Origin: Spirochaetales bacterium
GTDB taxonomy: Bacteria > Spirochaetota > Spirochaetia > Sphaerochaetales > Sphaerochaetaceae
Direction of reading: 5' to 3'
DNA length: 11,865 bases
Assembly (NCBI GenBank): GCA_022771185.1
Contig: JALFCJ010000214.1
Span: 1 to 11,865 of the forward strand
Shown: piece after piece, positions 1-6,305 of the stretch
Layout: each line of letters begins with the position of its first letter
Numbering within the stretch: the first letter of the stretch is position 1
Position numbers and translations under genes: made by a program
Notes under the pieces: model-generated
Databases searched by the model: none
What the model was told of the DNA's origin: nothing
Seen by the model: only the letters and a program-made list of their open reading frames with translations

Positions 1-936
1 TATACAGCCTCTCTAATAGAAGAAAACGACAACGAAAAAGGAATTGTCTCTCCAGACCTGACTATTTCATATAGAGGAAAGGCATCCATTCCTTTATGGA
101 GATTCGCGATTCCATTGAAGGCCGATAGCCTTAACCAATGGAGTATAACAAAAAGAAGCATAAAGTCTGCCTTAGACGGAGGAATGAATAAAGATGAAAT
201 AATCCTCTATCTTTCCTCATTTTCTTCTACCCCCCTTTCTCCTCTCATCGAAGAAAGACTTTCCCTATGGAGCGAAGAATATGGGAGAATAAAGATAGAA
301 AGAGCTGTAATACTGGAGACAGAAGAGAGAATCTCCAGGTTAATTAAGATGATACCTCAGATGCAGGAATATATTATATCAAATCCATCAGATAACTTAT
401 TTGTTATGGACGGAGGAAAAGAAGATGAGTGGAGGGAGATACTCTCATCCTCCGGCTTTGATATGCTTCCTGTAACAAAAGGCCCAGAGTTTATTAACTC
501 CTCTGCATCCAGCTTTATATACACTCTTCCTTCCTCTCCTTCGCTTCCATTAAAACGAGAAGTTGAGTATGACGAAGTGGAGTACAACAAGATACTCAAC
601 AACTCCAAGTCATACATACAGAAGTGTCTTGTTTCATCACACGCAGTTTTTTCTTCAAAGACAGAAGTGAAACTGGACTGGGTGGACGGTCTTGATTATA
701 GAGAAAAAAGAGATAAGGTACAGAAAGCCATTTCTGAAGAAGACAACCTTATAATAATGGGGGTAGATGAAGTGCCGATAATTATTCATCCTCTTATTCT
801 CTCAGAAAAAGAGGATGGGGACGAGCTCTTTACTGATAGAGGAAGCTTTGATTTATCCAAAATCTGGATGCTATCTCAAGTACCGACCTACGTTACTTCC
901 ATATCTCAACATCTTTCGGATAGTGATAACCAGTAA
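1..936 (+). CDS. Helicase-associated (XPB/Ssl2-like domain) protein, C-terminal part
   Basis: The frame is open from the first base, so the gene starts outside the window; 311 residues and a TAA stop are visible. A TTG at 115 could be read as a start, but it lies inside continuous homologous sequence and has no ribosome site. Residues about 14-160 have the pattern of the helicase-associated XPB/Ssl2-like domain (Helicase_C_3): 'IVSPDLTISY', then 'ITKRSIKSALDGG', a 'LYLSSFSSTPLSP' stretch, 'LWSEEYGRI', and the closing segment 'SNPSDNLFVMDGG' to 'LSSSGFDMLPV'. The last 110 residues ('IIIHPLILSEKEDGDELF') vaguely resemble the WYL-like tail of such proteins, but this is weak. Known family members are bacterial proteins of poorly defined role with no proven helicase activity of their own. 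The gene converges on aroDE and overlaps its 3' end by 44 bp. The family call is by recalled pattern only. Confidence 0.65.
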   Translation, partial: YTASLIEENDNEKGIVSPDLTISYRGKASIPLWRFAIPLKADSLNQWSITKRSIKSALDGGMNKDEIILYLSSFSSTPLSPLIEERLSLWSEEYGRIKIERAVILETEERISRLIKMIPQMQEYIISNPSDNLFVMDGGKEDEWREILSSSGFDMLPVTKGPEFINSSASSFIYTLPSSPSLPLKREVEYDEVEYNKILNNSKSYIQKCLVSSHAVFSSKTEVKLDWVDGLDYREKRDKVQKAISEEDNLIIMGVDEVPIIIHPLILSEKEDGDELFTDRGSFDLSKIWMLSQVPTYVTSISQHLSDSDNQ

Positions 937-2341
937 AAGACTCGAACTGCAGTTTTCCCTGCTCCATCAGCATGTCCCAACCGAACTTTAGGGTACAGCC
1001 TGCTTCTTCTGCAGCCAAAAGGAACTTTGTGTACTTTGGCTGATATACGATGTCGTAGGCTATCTCTTTACCTGAGAAATGGAAATTCTCTGCTGGGTTT
1101 ACATCTTCATATGGATGTAGTCCCATATTTGTAGCTTGTACTACCAAGTCAACTTTTCCTTCATAACGTGATATGTTATCCAGGCTGTCGGAGCCTACAC
1201 CATAGAGCCTAGCCAATTCATCGGCTTTGCTTTTTGTCCTATTGACGATCATGACTTTTACATTTCTCATCTTCAAAGCCCATACAATGGCCTTTGCTGC
1301 TCCGCCTGCGCCTATTACCAAGGCACTCTTTATTCTGCCATCGTCTATTTCTTTCTCGATTGGATGAATAAAACCATAGTAATCTGTATTTGTACCTTTC
1401 CACATGTTAGGTACTCTTACTACAGTATTGCAGGAACCTATCTGTTTGACTTCCCTTGTAATATTTCCCAGGTATTTGACGACATCAACCTTAAAAGGAA
1501 CTGTTACACTGAAGCCTCTCATTCTCAGCATCTCAGCCAGTGTCAAGAAAGATCTGATAGATTCAGAGAGGAATGGAACATATACAGCGTTATAGTGGAT
1601 CTTATGGAATCCCGGGTTATGAATCTGAGGAGAAAGAGAGTGCATGACTGGGTTTCCAACAATCCCGTAGATTCCTGTATTATCGTTGAGCTGATCTGCC
1701 CTATATAACAGCTTAAGCTCTCTGGCACTGACCATGCCAGGTGCAACTGCTTTTCCGTTGGAACCGAAGGTCAGGATACTGCCCATCTTTTTATATAGGA
1801 TTCTTGTAGCTACACCCCACTCTCCCATTCCTATGATAATCTTAGGTACATCTTTCAGCTCTTCATTGATTCTGAAAAGAGTCATAATATCAGCTGTGCT
1901 ATGCGGTGTAACTGCAATCTTTGCAACATCACCTCTGGATGCTAGGGAATGGACACGGGAGAATATATCTGCAGGCACGCCTTCGAAGTCATGATAACTT
2001 CTTATTACCTTCATTCCTAAGCTATGGGCAGCCTCTTCAACATCACTTTTCTTTACATCGTCTTCAATGTCTACATAAGAAAAGCCCCCGTTCTTCATTG
2101 TTTCAATCAAGAGGCTTCTTCTGGCTTTTTCCTGTAATGTACACTTTCCGCCGTCAGATACACGGCGTAGAGTAAGAATAACAGGAATATCAACCATAGA
2201 GGGGAAATCTGCAGCCTTAGGCACTTCAGAGGATGAAAGAAGATCTAATCTAAGTTCACAAATATCTACATAGTCCTTATTGTCAGCAAGGGCTTTAAGA
2301 TTATCTAATATTGTTGGTCCAGATAGTGTAAGACAAATCAA
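893..2341 (-). CDS. aroDE: Bifunctional 3-dehydroquinate dehydratase (type I) / shikimate dehydrogenase
   Basis: This cytosolic fusion catalyses steps three and four of the shikimate pathway: 3-dehydroquinate to dehydroshikimate, then NADPH-dependent reduction to shikimate. Residues 1 to about 212 form the type I dehydratase: 'ELRLDLL' (E29, R31), general acid/base His117 in 'SYHDF', Schiff-base Lys141 in 'AKIAV', and R180 in 'ATR'. Residues about 222-482 form AroE: 'SLSPQIHN' (S235, S237), catalytic K284 in 'VTVPFK', N305 in 'CNT', catalytic D320 in 'GTNTD', NADP loop 'GAGGAAK' 344-350, 'NRTK' 367-370 (typical of NADP preference), 'ATNMG', and 'GWDMLMEQG' 454-462. The 482-residue length matches chlamydial AroDE. 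All key residues are present in both halves. The start is TTG at 2341, with GGAGGA (2349-2354 on the complement) 7 nt upstream and a promoter just beyond. No other aromatic-pathway gene is in the window. Confidence 0.96.
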   Translation of the reverse strand: MICLTLSGPTILDNLKALADNKDYVDICELRLDLLSSSEVPKAADFPSMVDIPVILTLRRVSDGGKCTLQEKARRSLLIETMKNGGFSYVDIEDDVKKSDVEEAAHSLGMKVIRSYHDFEGVPADIFSRVHSLASRGDVAKIAVTPHSTADIMTLFRINEELKDVPKIIIGMGEWGVATRILYKKMGSILTFGSNGKAVAPGMVSARELKLLYRADQLNDNTGIYGIVGNPVMHSLSPQIHNPGFHKIHYNAVYVPFLSESIRSFLTLAEMLRMRGFSVTVPFKVDVVKYLGNITREVKQIGSCNTVVRVPNMWKGTNTDYYGFIHPIEKEIDDGRIKSALVIGAGGAAKAIVWALKMRNVKVMIVNRTKSKADELARLYGVGSDSLDNISRYEGKVDLVVQATNMGLHPYEDVNPAENFHFSGKEIAYDIVYQPKYTKFLLAAEEAGCTLKFGWDMLMEQGKLQFESFTGYHYPKDVEIWK

Positions 2342-2361
2342 AACTCACTCCTCCGGGGGTG

Positions 2362-2390
2362 ATTGTATTAGTTGAAGAGAAAAGGTTCAA
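2362..2390 (-). promoter_or_regulatory. Sigma-70-type promoter for aroDE
   Basis: Read on the minus strand there is a -35 TTGAAC (complement of 2385-2390), a 17-nt spacer and a -10 TACAAT (complement of 2362-2367). Each differs little from consensus and the spacing is ideal. Initiation about 7 nt downstream would fall near 2355, giving a leader of only about 14 nt that is mostly the GGAGGA ribosome site. aroDE can therefore be transcribed independently of the response regulator gene upstream. Confidence 0.7.
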
Positions 2391-2437
2391 CACAATAATG
2401 CATAAAACCTGCATATTCATAGAAAAACATGCAAACT

Positions 2438-3247
2438 TTAATATTTATTACTGTCAATAAACCTCTCAAGATATCCTGATACATATTCAGCCCAGCTATA
2501 TTGAGCCATAAACTCACCTTCGAAATTCTTTAACACAGCCTTGTCTCCGCGTTTGAACTTGTAGTAGTCGCAGTCAATCTTGGAGGCATCTACTGCAAGA
2601 GAGTTGTATGAACGGATTACTACAGCTTCTGAGCCTACTTCCCTCAGACTCTTCATCATGGCTGTTATGATCTGCTGCATATATGCCTGCTGGGAGGAAT
2701 CGAACTCGCTGTCTTCAAAGAGTATTCCTGCAAGCTCTCTGATTGTGCAGCTTGCTCCTGCCCTCAAAATAAGATAAGCGATAAGTTCCTTACTCTTACT
2801 TCTGGCAAACTTGATCAAATTCCCTTTCGTATCAAATACGTCGAAGTTTCCAAAACACTTGGCAGTAAGAAGGACATTACTGTTATCTTTGACAGGGAAT
2901 CTCAAATGCTCCAGTTCTTTTCTGATTTTTTCTTCAGAAACAGGCTTCATTACATATCCGGATGCATGAAGACTCATGGCAGGGAGAGCATACTCGTCGT
3001 AACCAGTAACAAAAATAATATTTGTCTCAGGATCCTTTGCCTTGATGGCTTCAGCCAATTCCAATCCTGTCATGCCTCTCATTCTAATATCAAGAAAAGC
3101 CACATCAGCCTTATTTGTCTTAATCCACTCGACTATTTTCTGAGGCCTGGAAAAACTGAATACCTCTGCTTCAGGTTTAACTGTCTTCACCAAATCTGTA
3201 AGCATTTCCAATGCCAAGGGCTCATCATCAGCTGTAATGATTGTCAT
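2438..3247 (-). CDS. Response regulator, REC + SARP-type winged helix (orphan)
   Basis: A 269-residue two-component response regulator. The REC domain (residues 1 to about 118) has the acidic pair D7/D8, phospho-acceptor D53 in 'FLDIRMRGMTG', T81 and K101 in 'VMKP'. Residues about 127-225 ('CFGNFDVF', 'FARSKSKELIAYLI', 'ELAGILFED') form a winged helix of the kind in SARP-family response regulators (COG3947 type). The tail 'GEFMAQYSWAEYV' looks like only the beginning of the bacterial transcriptional activator (BTAD) domain that normally follows. The start is placed at the ATG at 3247: REC homology begins there and GGAGGT (complement of 3254-3259) lies 6 nt upstream. An in-frame ATG at 3316 would add 23 residues encoded by the likely promoter region. 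No histidine kinase is in the window, so stimulus and targets are unknown. The gene lies 96 bp upstream of aroDE on the same strand and is divergent from the ABC-F gene. Confidence 0.88.
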   Translation of the reverse strand: MTIITADDEPLALEMLTDLVKTVKPEAEVFSFSRPQKIVEWIKTNKADVAFLDIRMRGMTGLELAEAIKAKDPETNIIFVTGYDEYALPAMSLHASGYVMKPVSEEKIRKELEHLRFPVKDNSNVLLTAKCFGNFDVFDTKGNLIKFARSKSKELIAYLILRAGASCTIRELAGILFEDSEFDSSQQAYMQQIITAMMKSLREVGSEAVVIRSYNSLAVDASKIDCDYYKFKRGDKAVLKNFEGEFMAQYSWAEYVSGYLERFIDSNKY

Positions 3248-3253
3248 TCCTAA

Positions 3254-3259
3254 ACCTCC
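3254..3259 (-). promoter_or_regulatory. Ribosome binding site deciding the response regulator start
   Basis: On the minus strand this reads GGAGGT, 6 nt before the ATG at 3247-3245. It supports the start at 3247, where the REC domain begins, over the in-frame ATG codons at 3313 and 3316. Confidence 0.75.
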
Positions 3260-3271
3260 AAAACTAACTAT

Positions 3272-3301
3272 ATTTTCCTTTTCATTACCTCTAGTTGTCA
3301 A
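3272..3301 (-). promoter_or_regulatory. Possible promoter for the response regulator
   Basis: On the minus strand a perfect -35 TTGACA (complement of 3296-3301) is followed after 18 nt by GAAAAT (complement of 3272-3277), a four-of-six match to the -10 consensus. A better-looking TATAGT (complement of 3267-3272) is 23 nt away, which is too far. The divergent ABC-F gene must be transcribed from the same 146-bp gap. TATACT at 3372-3377 is a candidate -10 for it, but it has no convincing -35. Confidence 0.35.
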
Positions 3302-3393
3302 GGCAAAACCCATCATTTGGATAAGGCATTACCATTCTGTGGAACATCTTCCTTATTTTACTCCCTTTTCCTATACTCTTACTGGAGTAAAAA

Positions 3394-5325
3394 ATGAAAA
3401 ACCTACAGGTTCAGGAACTAACCCTCGCCTTTGCAGATAGAGAAATACTTAGAGATGTTTCGTTCAATATGAACGAAAAGACCAGATGCGCCCTTGCTGG
3501 TGCCAACGGATGCGGCAAGTCTACCCTTTTAAAGGCTTTGACAGGAGAAATACAAAGTGACAGTAGAAGAGTCAGCATAACAAAGGGCGCCAGAATCTCA
3601 TACCTTCCACAGAGTGATATTGTTCTGGGAGATAAATCTGTCTATGACACCGCGGAAGAAGGATATGCAAGATTCCAATCTATTCTAGATGAAATAAAAA
3701 CATGCGAAGAGAGAACAGAGTGTGGTGGCAAAGAGGCTATGAACGCTGCAGAAAGGCTGTCTGAACTACACGAAACTCTTGTAGACAGCGGATACTGGGA
3801 CCGCAAGTCACGCATTGAAACGATCCTCATGGGTCTCGGGTTCGTAGTCTCTGATTTTTCACGCCCGGCAAAAGAGTTCAGCGGCGGATATCAGATGAGA
3901 ATAGCCCTGGCAAGAATCCTTGTTGAGAACCCTGATTTCCTTCTTTTGGACGAACCTACAAACTACTTGGACATTGAAGCTATGACATGGCTTGAAGACT
4001 ATCTAAAAGGCTTTAATGGAGGCTTGATGATAGTTTCCCATGACCAAGAGTTTCTTGATGATCTTGTTACTGAAGTATATGAACTTTTCAACGGAAAGCT
4101 TACACGGTATGCAGGAAATTACACCAAGTACACAGAAACAAGAAACATGGAGATCGAAGCTCTGGAGAAAGCTAGGAAAAAACAGGAAGAGGAAATGGAG
4201 AAGACTGAAGAGTTTATTGAGCGCTTCAGATATAAGGCCACAAAGGCCAAGCAAGTCCAATCCAGAATCAAGATGATGGAAAAAATCGAGACCATCGAGG
4301 TTCCGGGACACTTGAAAAAACTACACTTCTCCTTCCCTCCCTCACCTCACTCAGGTAACGATGTAATGGTTGTTGAGAACCTGGAAAAGAAGTATGGCGA
4401 TAACACTATATATAAAGACTTCTCTTTCCTTGTATCAAAGGGTGAAAGACTGGCTATCACTGGCCGAAACGGAGCTGGTAAATCTACACTTCTTAGAATA
4501 CTCGCAGGGGTAGATAAAGAATATTCCGGCCTTGTCAGAGATGGAGCGGGAGTGATAAAGGGCTACTTTGCACAGGATACTGAGAAGACTCTTAATCCCG
4601 ATAATGACCTCATTGAGGAGCTGGAGACTGTTGCAGACACAAAAGACCAGCCAAGACTAAGAAACATGCTTGGCGCCTTCTTATTCTCAGACGACGATGT
4701 ATTTAAGAAAGTAAAAGTCCTTTCAGGAGGAGAAAAGTCCAGGCTTGCCCTGTTGAAGATTCTTCTTCATCCGTCAAACCTCCTACTTCTGGATGAGCCT
4801 ACCAACCACTTGGATATCAACGCAAAAGATATGCTCTTGGAAGCTATAAAGAACTACGAGGGAACTGTAATATTCGTTTCCCATGACAAACATTTTATAA
4901 AGAATCTGGCAACGAGAATTCTTTACATCAGTCAGGATGGACCGGAGTTCTTCACTGGTGGCTACGATTACTTTGAATATAAATTGGAAGAAAAAGAAGC
5001 CAAGTGGAAGGTGGAAAGAAGCAAAGAAAGAGAGAAAGTGGTGATCAAACCTACGTCTTCTTTCCAGGAGATGAAGGCCAAGAGAAATAAAATCAGGTCA
5101 TTGGAGAAGGAACTGGAGTCTATCTCCAAAGAAATTGAGAGTCTTGAAAATGAAATCTCCCTGCTAGATGGAGAGACAGAAAAAAGCGAAGTATATTCTG
5201 TTCCTGAGAAAATAAAGAGTGTGATGAAGAAAAAGGAAGAGAAAGAAAGGATTCTGGAAGAGAAAGAAGAACAATGGCTGGAGAAAAGCGAAGAATTGGA
5301 GGCTCTCAATGGAGAGAATAATTGA
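3394..5325 (+). CDS. ABC-F family ATPase (ribosome-associated translation factor type)
   Basis: A 643-residue soluble protein with two ABC ATPase domains and no membrane segment, the ABC-F architecture. NBD1: Walker A 'GANGCGKST' 36-44, signature 'FSGG' 162-165, Walker B 'LLLDEP' 183-188, switch His216. A charged helical linker of about 65 residues (245-310) carries 'ERFRYKATKAKQVQSR'. This is the segment that contacts P-site tRNA in studied ABC-F proteins. NBD2: 'GRNGAGKST' 357-365, 'LSGGE' 443-447, 'LLLDEP' 464-469, His497. A Lys/Glu-rich coiled coil (about 555-640) ends the protein, as in the YheS/YdiF branch. Both catalytic glutamates (E187, E468) are present. The short linker suggests a housekeeping factor relieving ribosome stalling rather than an antibiotic-protection variant; this is inference. 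The ATG has GGAG 6 nt upstream. It overlaps maf by 17 bp. Confidence 0.93.
   Translation: MKNLQVQELTLAFADREILRDVSFNMNEKTRCALAGANGCGKSTLLKALTGEIQSDSRRVSITKGARISYLPQSDIVLGDKSVYDTAEEGYARFQSILDEIKTCEERTECGGKEAMNAAERLSELHETLVDSGYWDRKSRIETILMGLGFVVSDFSRPAKEFSGGYQMRIALARILVENPDFLLLDEPTNYLDIEAMTWLEDYLKGFNGGLMIVSHDQEFLDDLVTEVYELFNGKLTRYAGNYTKYTETRNMEIEALEKARKKQEEEMEKTEEFIERFRYKATKAKQVQSRIKMMEKIETIEVPGHLKKLHFSFPPSPHSGNDVMVVENLEKKYGDNTIYKDFSFLVSKGERLAITGRNGAGKSTLLRILAGVDKEYSGLVRDGAGVIKGYFAQDTEKTLNPDNDLIEELETVADTKDQPRLRNMLGAFLFSDDDVFKKVKVLSGGEKSRLALLKILLHPSNLLLLDEPTNHLDINAKDMLLEAIKNYEGTVIFVSHDKHFIKNLATRILYISQDGPEFFTGGYDYFEYKLEEKEAKWKVERSKEREKVVIKPTSSFQEMKAKRNKIRSLEKELESISKEIESLENEISLLDGETEKSEVYSVPEKIKSVMKKKEEKERILEEKEEQWLEKSEELEALNGENN
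5298..5302 (+). promoter_or_regulatory. Ribosome binding site for maf inside the ABC-F gene
   Basis: GGAGG lies 6 nt before the ATG at 5309, within the final codons of the ABC-F gene. It fixes the start of maf inside the upstream gene and suggests that the two are translated in a coupled way. Confidence 0.75.
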
Positions 5326-5938
5326 ACCCACTCCCCTTCAAAAGGAGTTTTCTTCCCTATTCCCTTCTTTAGTCTTGGCCTCTTCTTCTCCCAATAGAAA
5401 AAAACTCTTGGAAGAAGGTGGAAGCCGAGTATCTGTATTTGTACCTGAAACTGACGAGATTAATGTAGGCCTGGATTATCTATCTCTGATGAAAGAGAAT
5501 GCAAAAGCAAAGATGGAGGCATATCTCTCCTCCCCCTCTTTCTCTCCCACTCTTCCTGCCATCAGTGCAGATACTCTGGTACACATCGACAATAAGCTAT
5601 TGGGTAAACCAAAAGATATAGATGACGCAAGAAATACGCTCCGCCTGTTATCAGGAAGACGGCAGAGTGTTTTGACAGGCTGCGCTTTATTTGAAGAAGG
5701 ATACGGTGTCACACTCTTTTGCGATGAAGCAGATGTTGTATTCAAAACCTTAAGTGACGAAGATATTGAATCTTACATCGCTCTTGGCGAATGGAAGGGA
5801 GCGGCAGGTGGATACAGACTCCAAAAGAATGGATGGAGACTTGTAGAGTATATCGAAGGAGACTGGACTACTGTTGTAGGACTACCCATAAAGAGACTTA
5901 TTGAGATAAAGAAGTCTCACCCCAGAAGCTCGTCATAG
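5309..5938 (+). CDS. maf: Maf-family nucleoside triphosphate pyrophosphatase
   Basis: A 209-residue house-cleaning pyrophosphatase of the Maf/HAM1 fold, expected to hydrolyse non-canonical or modified nucleoside triphosphates to monophosphates in the cytosol. The P-loop-like motif 'LVLASSSPNRKKLL' starts near residue 21. 'ISADTLV' carries the metal-binding and catalytic Asp. 'LGKPKD' and 'LRLLSGRRQSVLTG' follow, then the late motif 'EWKGAAGGYRLQ' and 'GDWTTVVGLPI'. The usual His of the 'GRxHxVxTG' motif is Gln here. The AAGGYRLQ form is one I recall from other Maf proteins rather than a defect. The length is normal for the family, with an N-terminal extension of about 15 residues before the motif. 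The gene follows the ABC-F gene with a 17-bp overlap, so the two form one operon. A terminator hairpin starts immediately after the TAG stop. The 3' end overlaps the convergent ArsR-type gene by 22 bp. Substrate preference (dTTP/UTP versus m7GTP type) cannot be read safely. Confidence 0.92.
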   Translation: MERIIEPTPLQKEFSSLFPSLVLASSSPNRKKLLEEGGSRVSVFVPETDEINVGLDYLSLMKENAKAKMEAYLSSPSFSPTLPAISADTLVHIDNKLLGKPKDIDDARNTLRLLSGRRQSVLTGCALFEEGYGVTLFCDEADVVFKTLSDEDIESYIALGEWKGAAGGYRLQKNGWRLVEYIEGDWTTVVGLPIKRLIEIKKSHPRSSS

Positions 5939-6237
5939 TGCTCCAGTCCTAACTGGAGTATTTTTGTGATGTGCTCGTCCGACAGGCGGTAAAGAATACT
6001 TCTACCGTCTTTTCTGAATTTAACAAGTCTGGAGGAACGAAGGATCTTCAGTTGCTGGGACACAGCAGATTGGCTCATCTTCACTTTTTCACTGATAGTT
6101 CCTACATTGCACTCTTCATTCTCCCATAAGACGAAGAGTATTCTCAGTCTAGTAGGATCTCCGAATACTTTGAAAAAGTCAGCCATATCCACAATTTCTT
6201 CTTCACTGATCACTTTTTCTTCCATCATTGTCATCAT
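5917..6237 (-). CDS. ArsR/SmtB-family metal-responsive repressor (alpha-5 zinc-site type)
   Basis: A 106-residue winged-helix repressor. 'FKVFGDPTRLRIL' (22-34), recognition helix 'MSQSAVSQQLKILR' (54-67) and beta-wing 'RKDGRSILYRL' (75-85) are typical of ArsR. The last helix reads 'SDEHITKILQLGLEHYDEL'. D87, H89, H100 and E103 sit at exactly the spacing of the alpha-5 Zn/Co ligands of SmtB (D104, H106, H117, E120). One Cys (C43) lies before the recognition helix, but there is no N-terminal Cys or His to complete an alpha-3N site. I therefore predict zinc- or cobalt-type sensing with dissociation from DNA on binding, which is inference. Four ATGs cluster at the 5' end (6237, 6234, 6228, 6225); an AAGGA abuts the first, so the third is best spaced. 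The gene is divergent from citrate synthase, with a palindromic promoter between them. No transporter or metallochaperone gene adjoins it. Confidence 0.92.
   Translation of the reverse strand: MMTMMEEKVISEEEIVDMADFFKVFGDPTRLRILFVLWENEECNVGTISEKVKMSQSAVSQQLKILRSSRLVKFRKDGRSILYRLSDEHITKILQLGLEHYDELLG
5941..5965 (+). terminator. Rho-independent terminator of the abcF-maf operon, inside the ArsR gene
   Basis: CTCCAGT (5941-5947) pairs perfectly with ACTGGAG (5952-5958) across a 4-nt loop and is followed by TATTTTT. It begins 2 nt after the maf stop codon. The same bases encode residues 94-99 of the convergent ArsR-family protein on the other strand, so the site is doubly constrained. Confidence 0.7.
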
Positions 6238-6271
6238 TCCTTAAATTTATTATATAATAGTGCAATTAAGG
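6228..6271. promoter_or_regulatory. Shared divergent promoter/operator between ArsR gene and citrate synthase
   Basis: A perfect 12-bp palindrome (6248-6259) contains TATAAT on both strands: 6253-6258 on plus, 6249-6254 on minus. The two -10 elements therefore overlap. Flanking it are CCTTAA (6239-6244) and its inverted copy TTAAGG (6266-6271), centred 1.5 bp away. A TTGTCA at 6228-6233 could serve as the plus-strand -35, although the 19-nt spacing is long. This layout suits an ArsR dimer blocking both directions. The operator role is inference. Confidence 0.5.
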
Positions 6272-6305
6272 GGAAAAATCAAAGAAAGGAGTAAGGAGAG
6301 TATAG

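Noticed and set aside
115..117. TTG as the start of the first gene
   Set aside because: The frame is open and family-like upstream to position 1, and there is no ribosome site. It is an internal codon of a gene cut by the window edge.
855..875. Small inverted repeat ATCCA/TGGAT downstream of aroDE on the minus strand
   Set aside because: The stem is only 5 bp with no following T-run, and it lies within the convergent coding sequence. Likely chance.
945..954. 10-bp palindrome AACTGCAGTT just after the helicase-associated gene
   Set aside because: It has no loop and only TTTT then CCC after it. It also lies in aroDE codons (LQFE region), so it is not a credible terminator.
3248..3316. N-terminal extension of the response regulator to the ATG at 3316
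   Set aside because: The 23 extra residues precede the conserved REC start and overlap the likely promoter. The strong GGAGGT site points to 3247.
4968..5309. Ser/Phe-rich open frame on the minus strand
   Set aside because: It is the antisense of the Lys/Glu-rich coiled coil of the ABC-F protein. The composition is a by-product, and there is no ribosome site.
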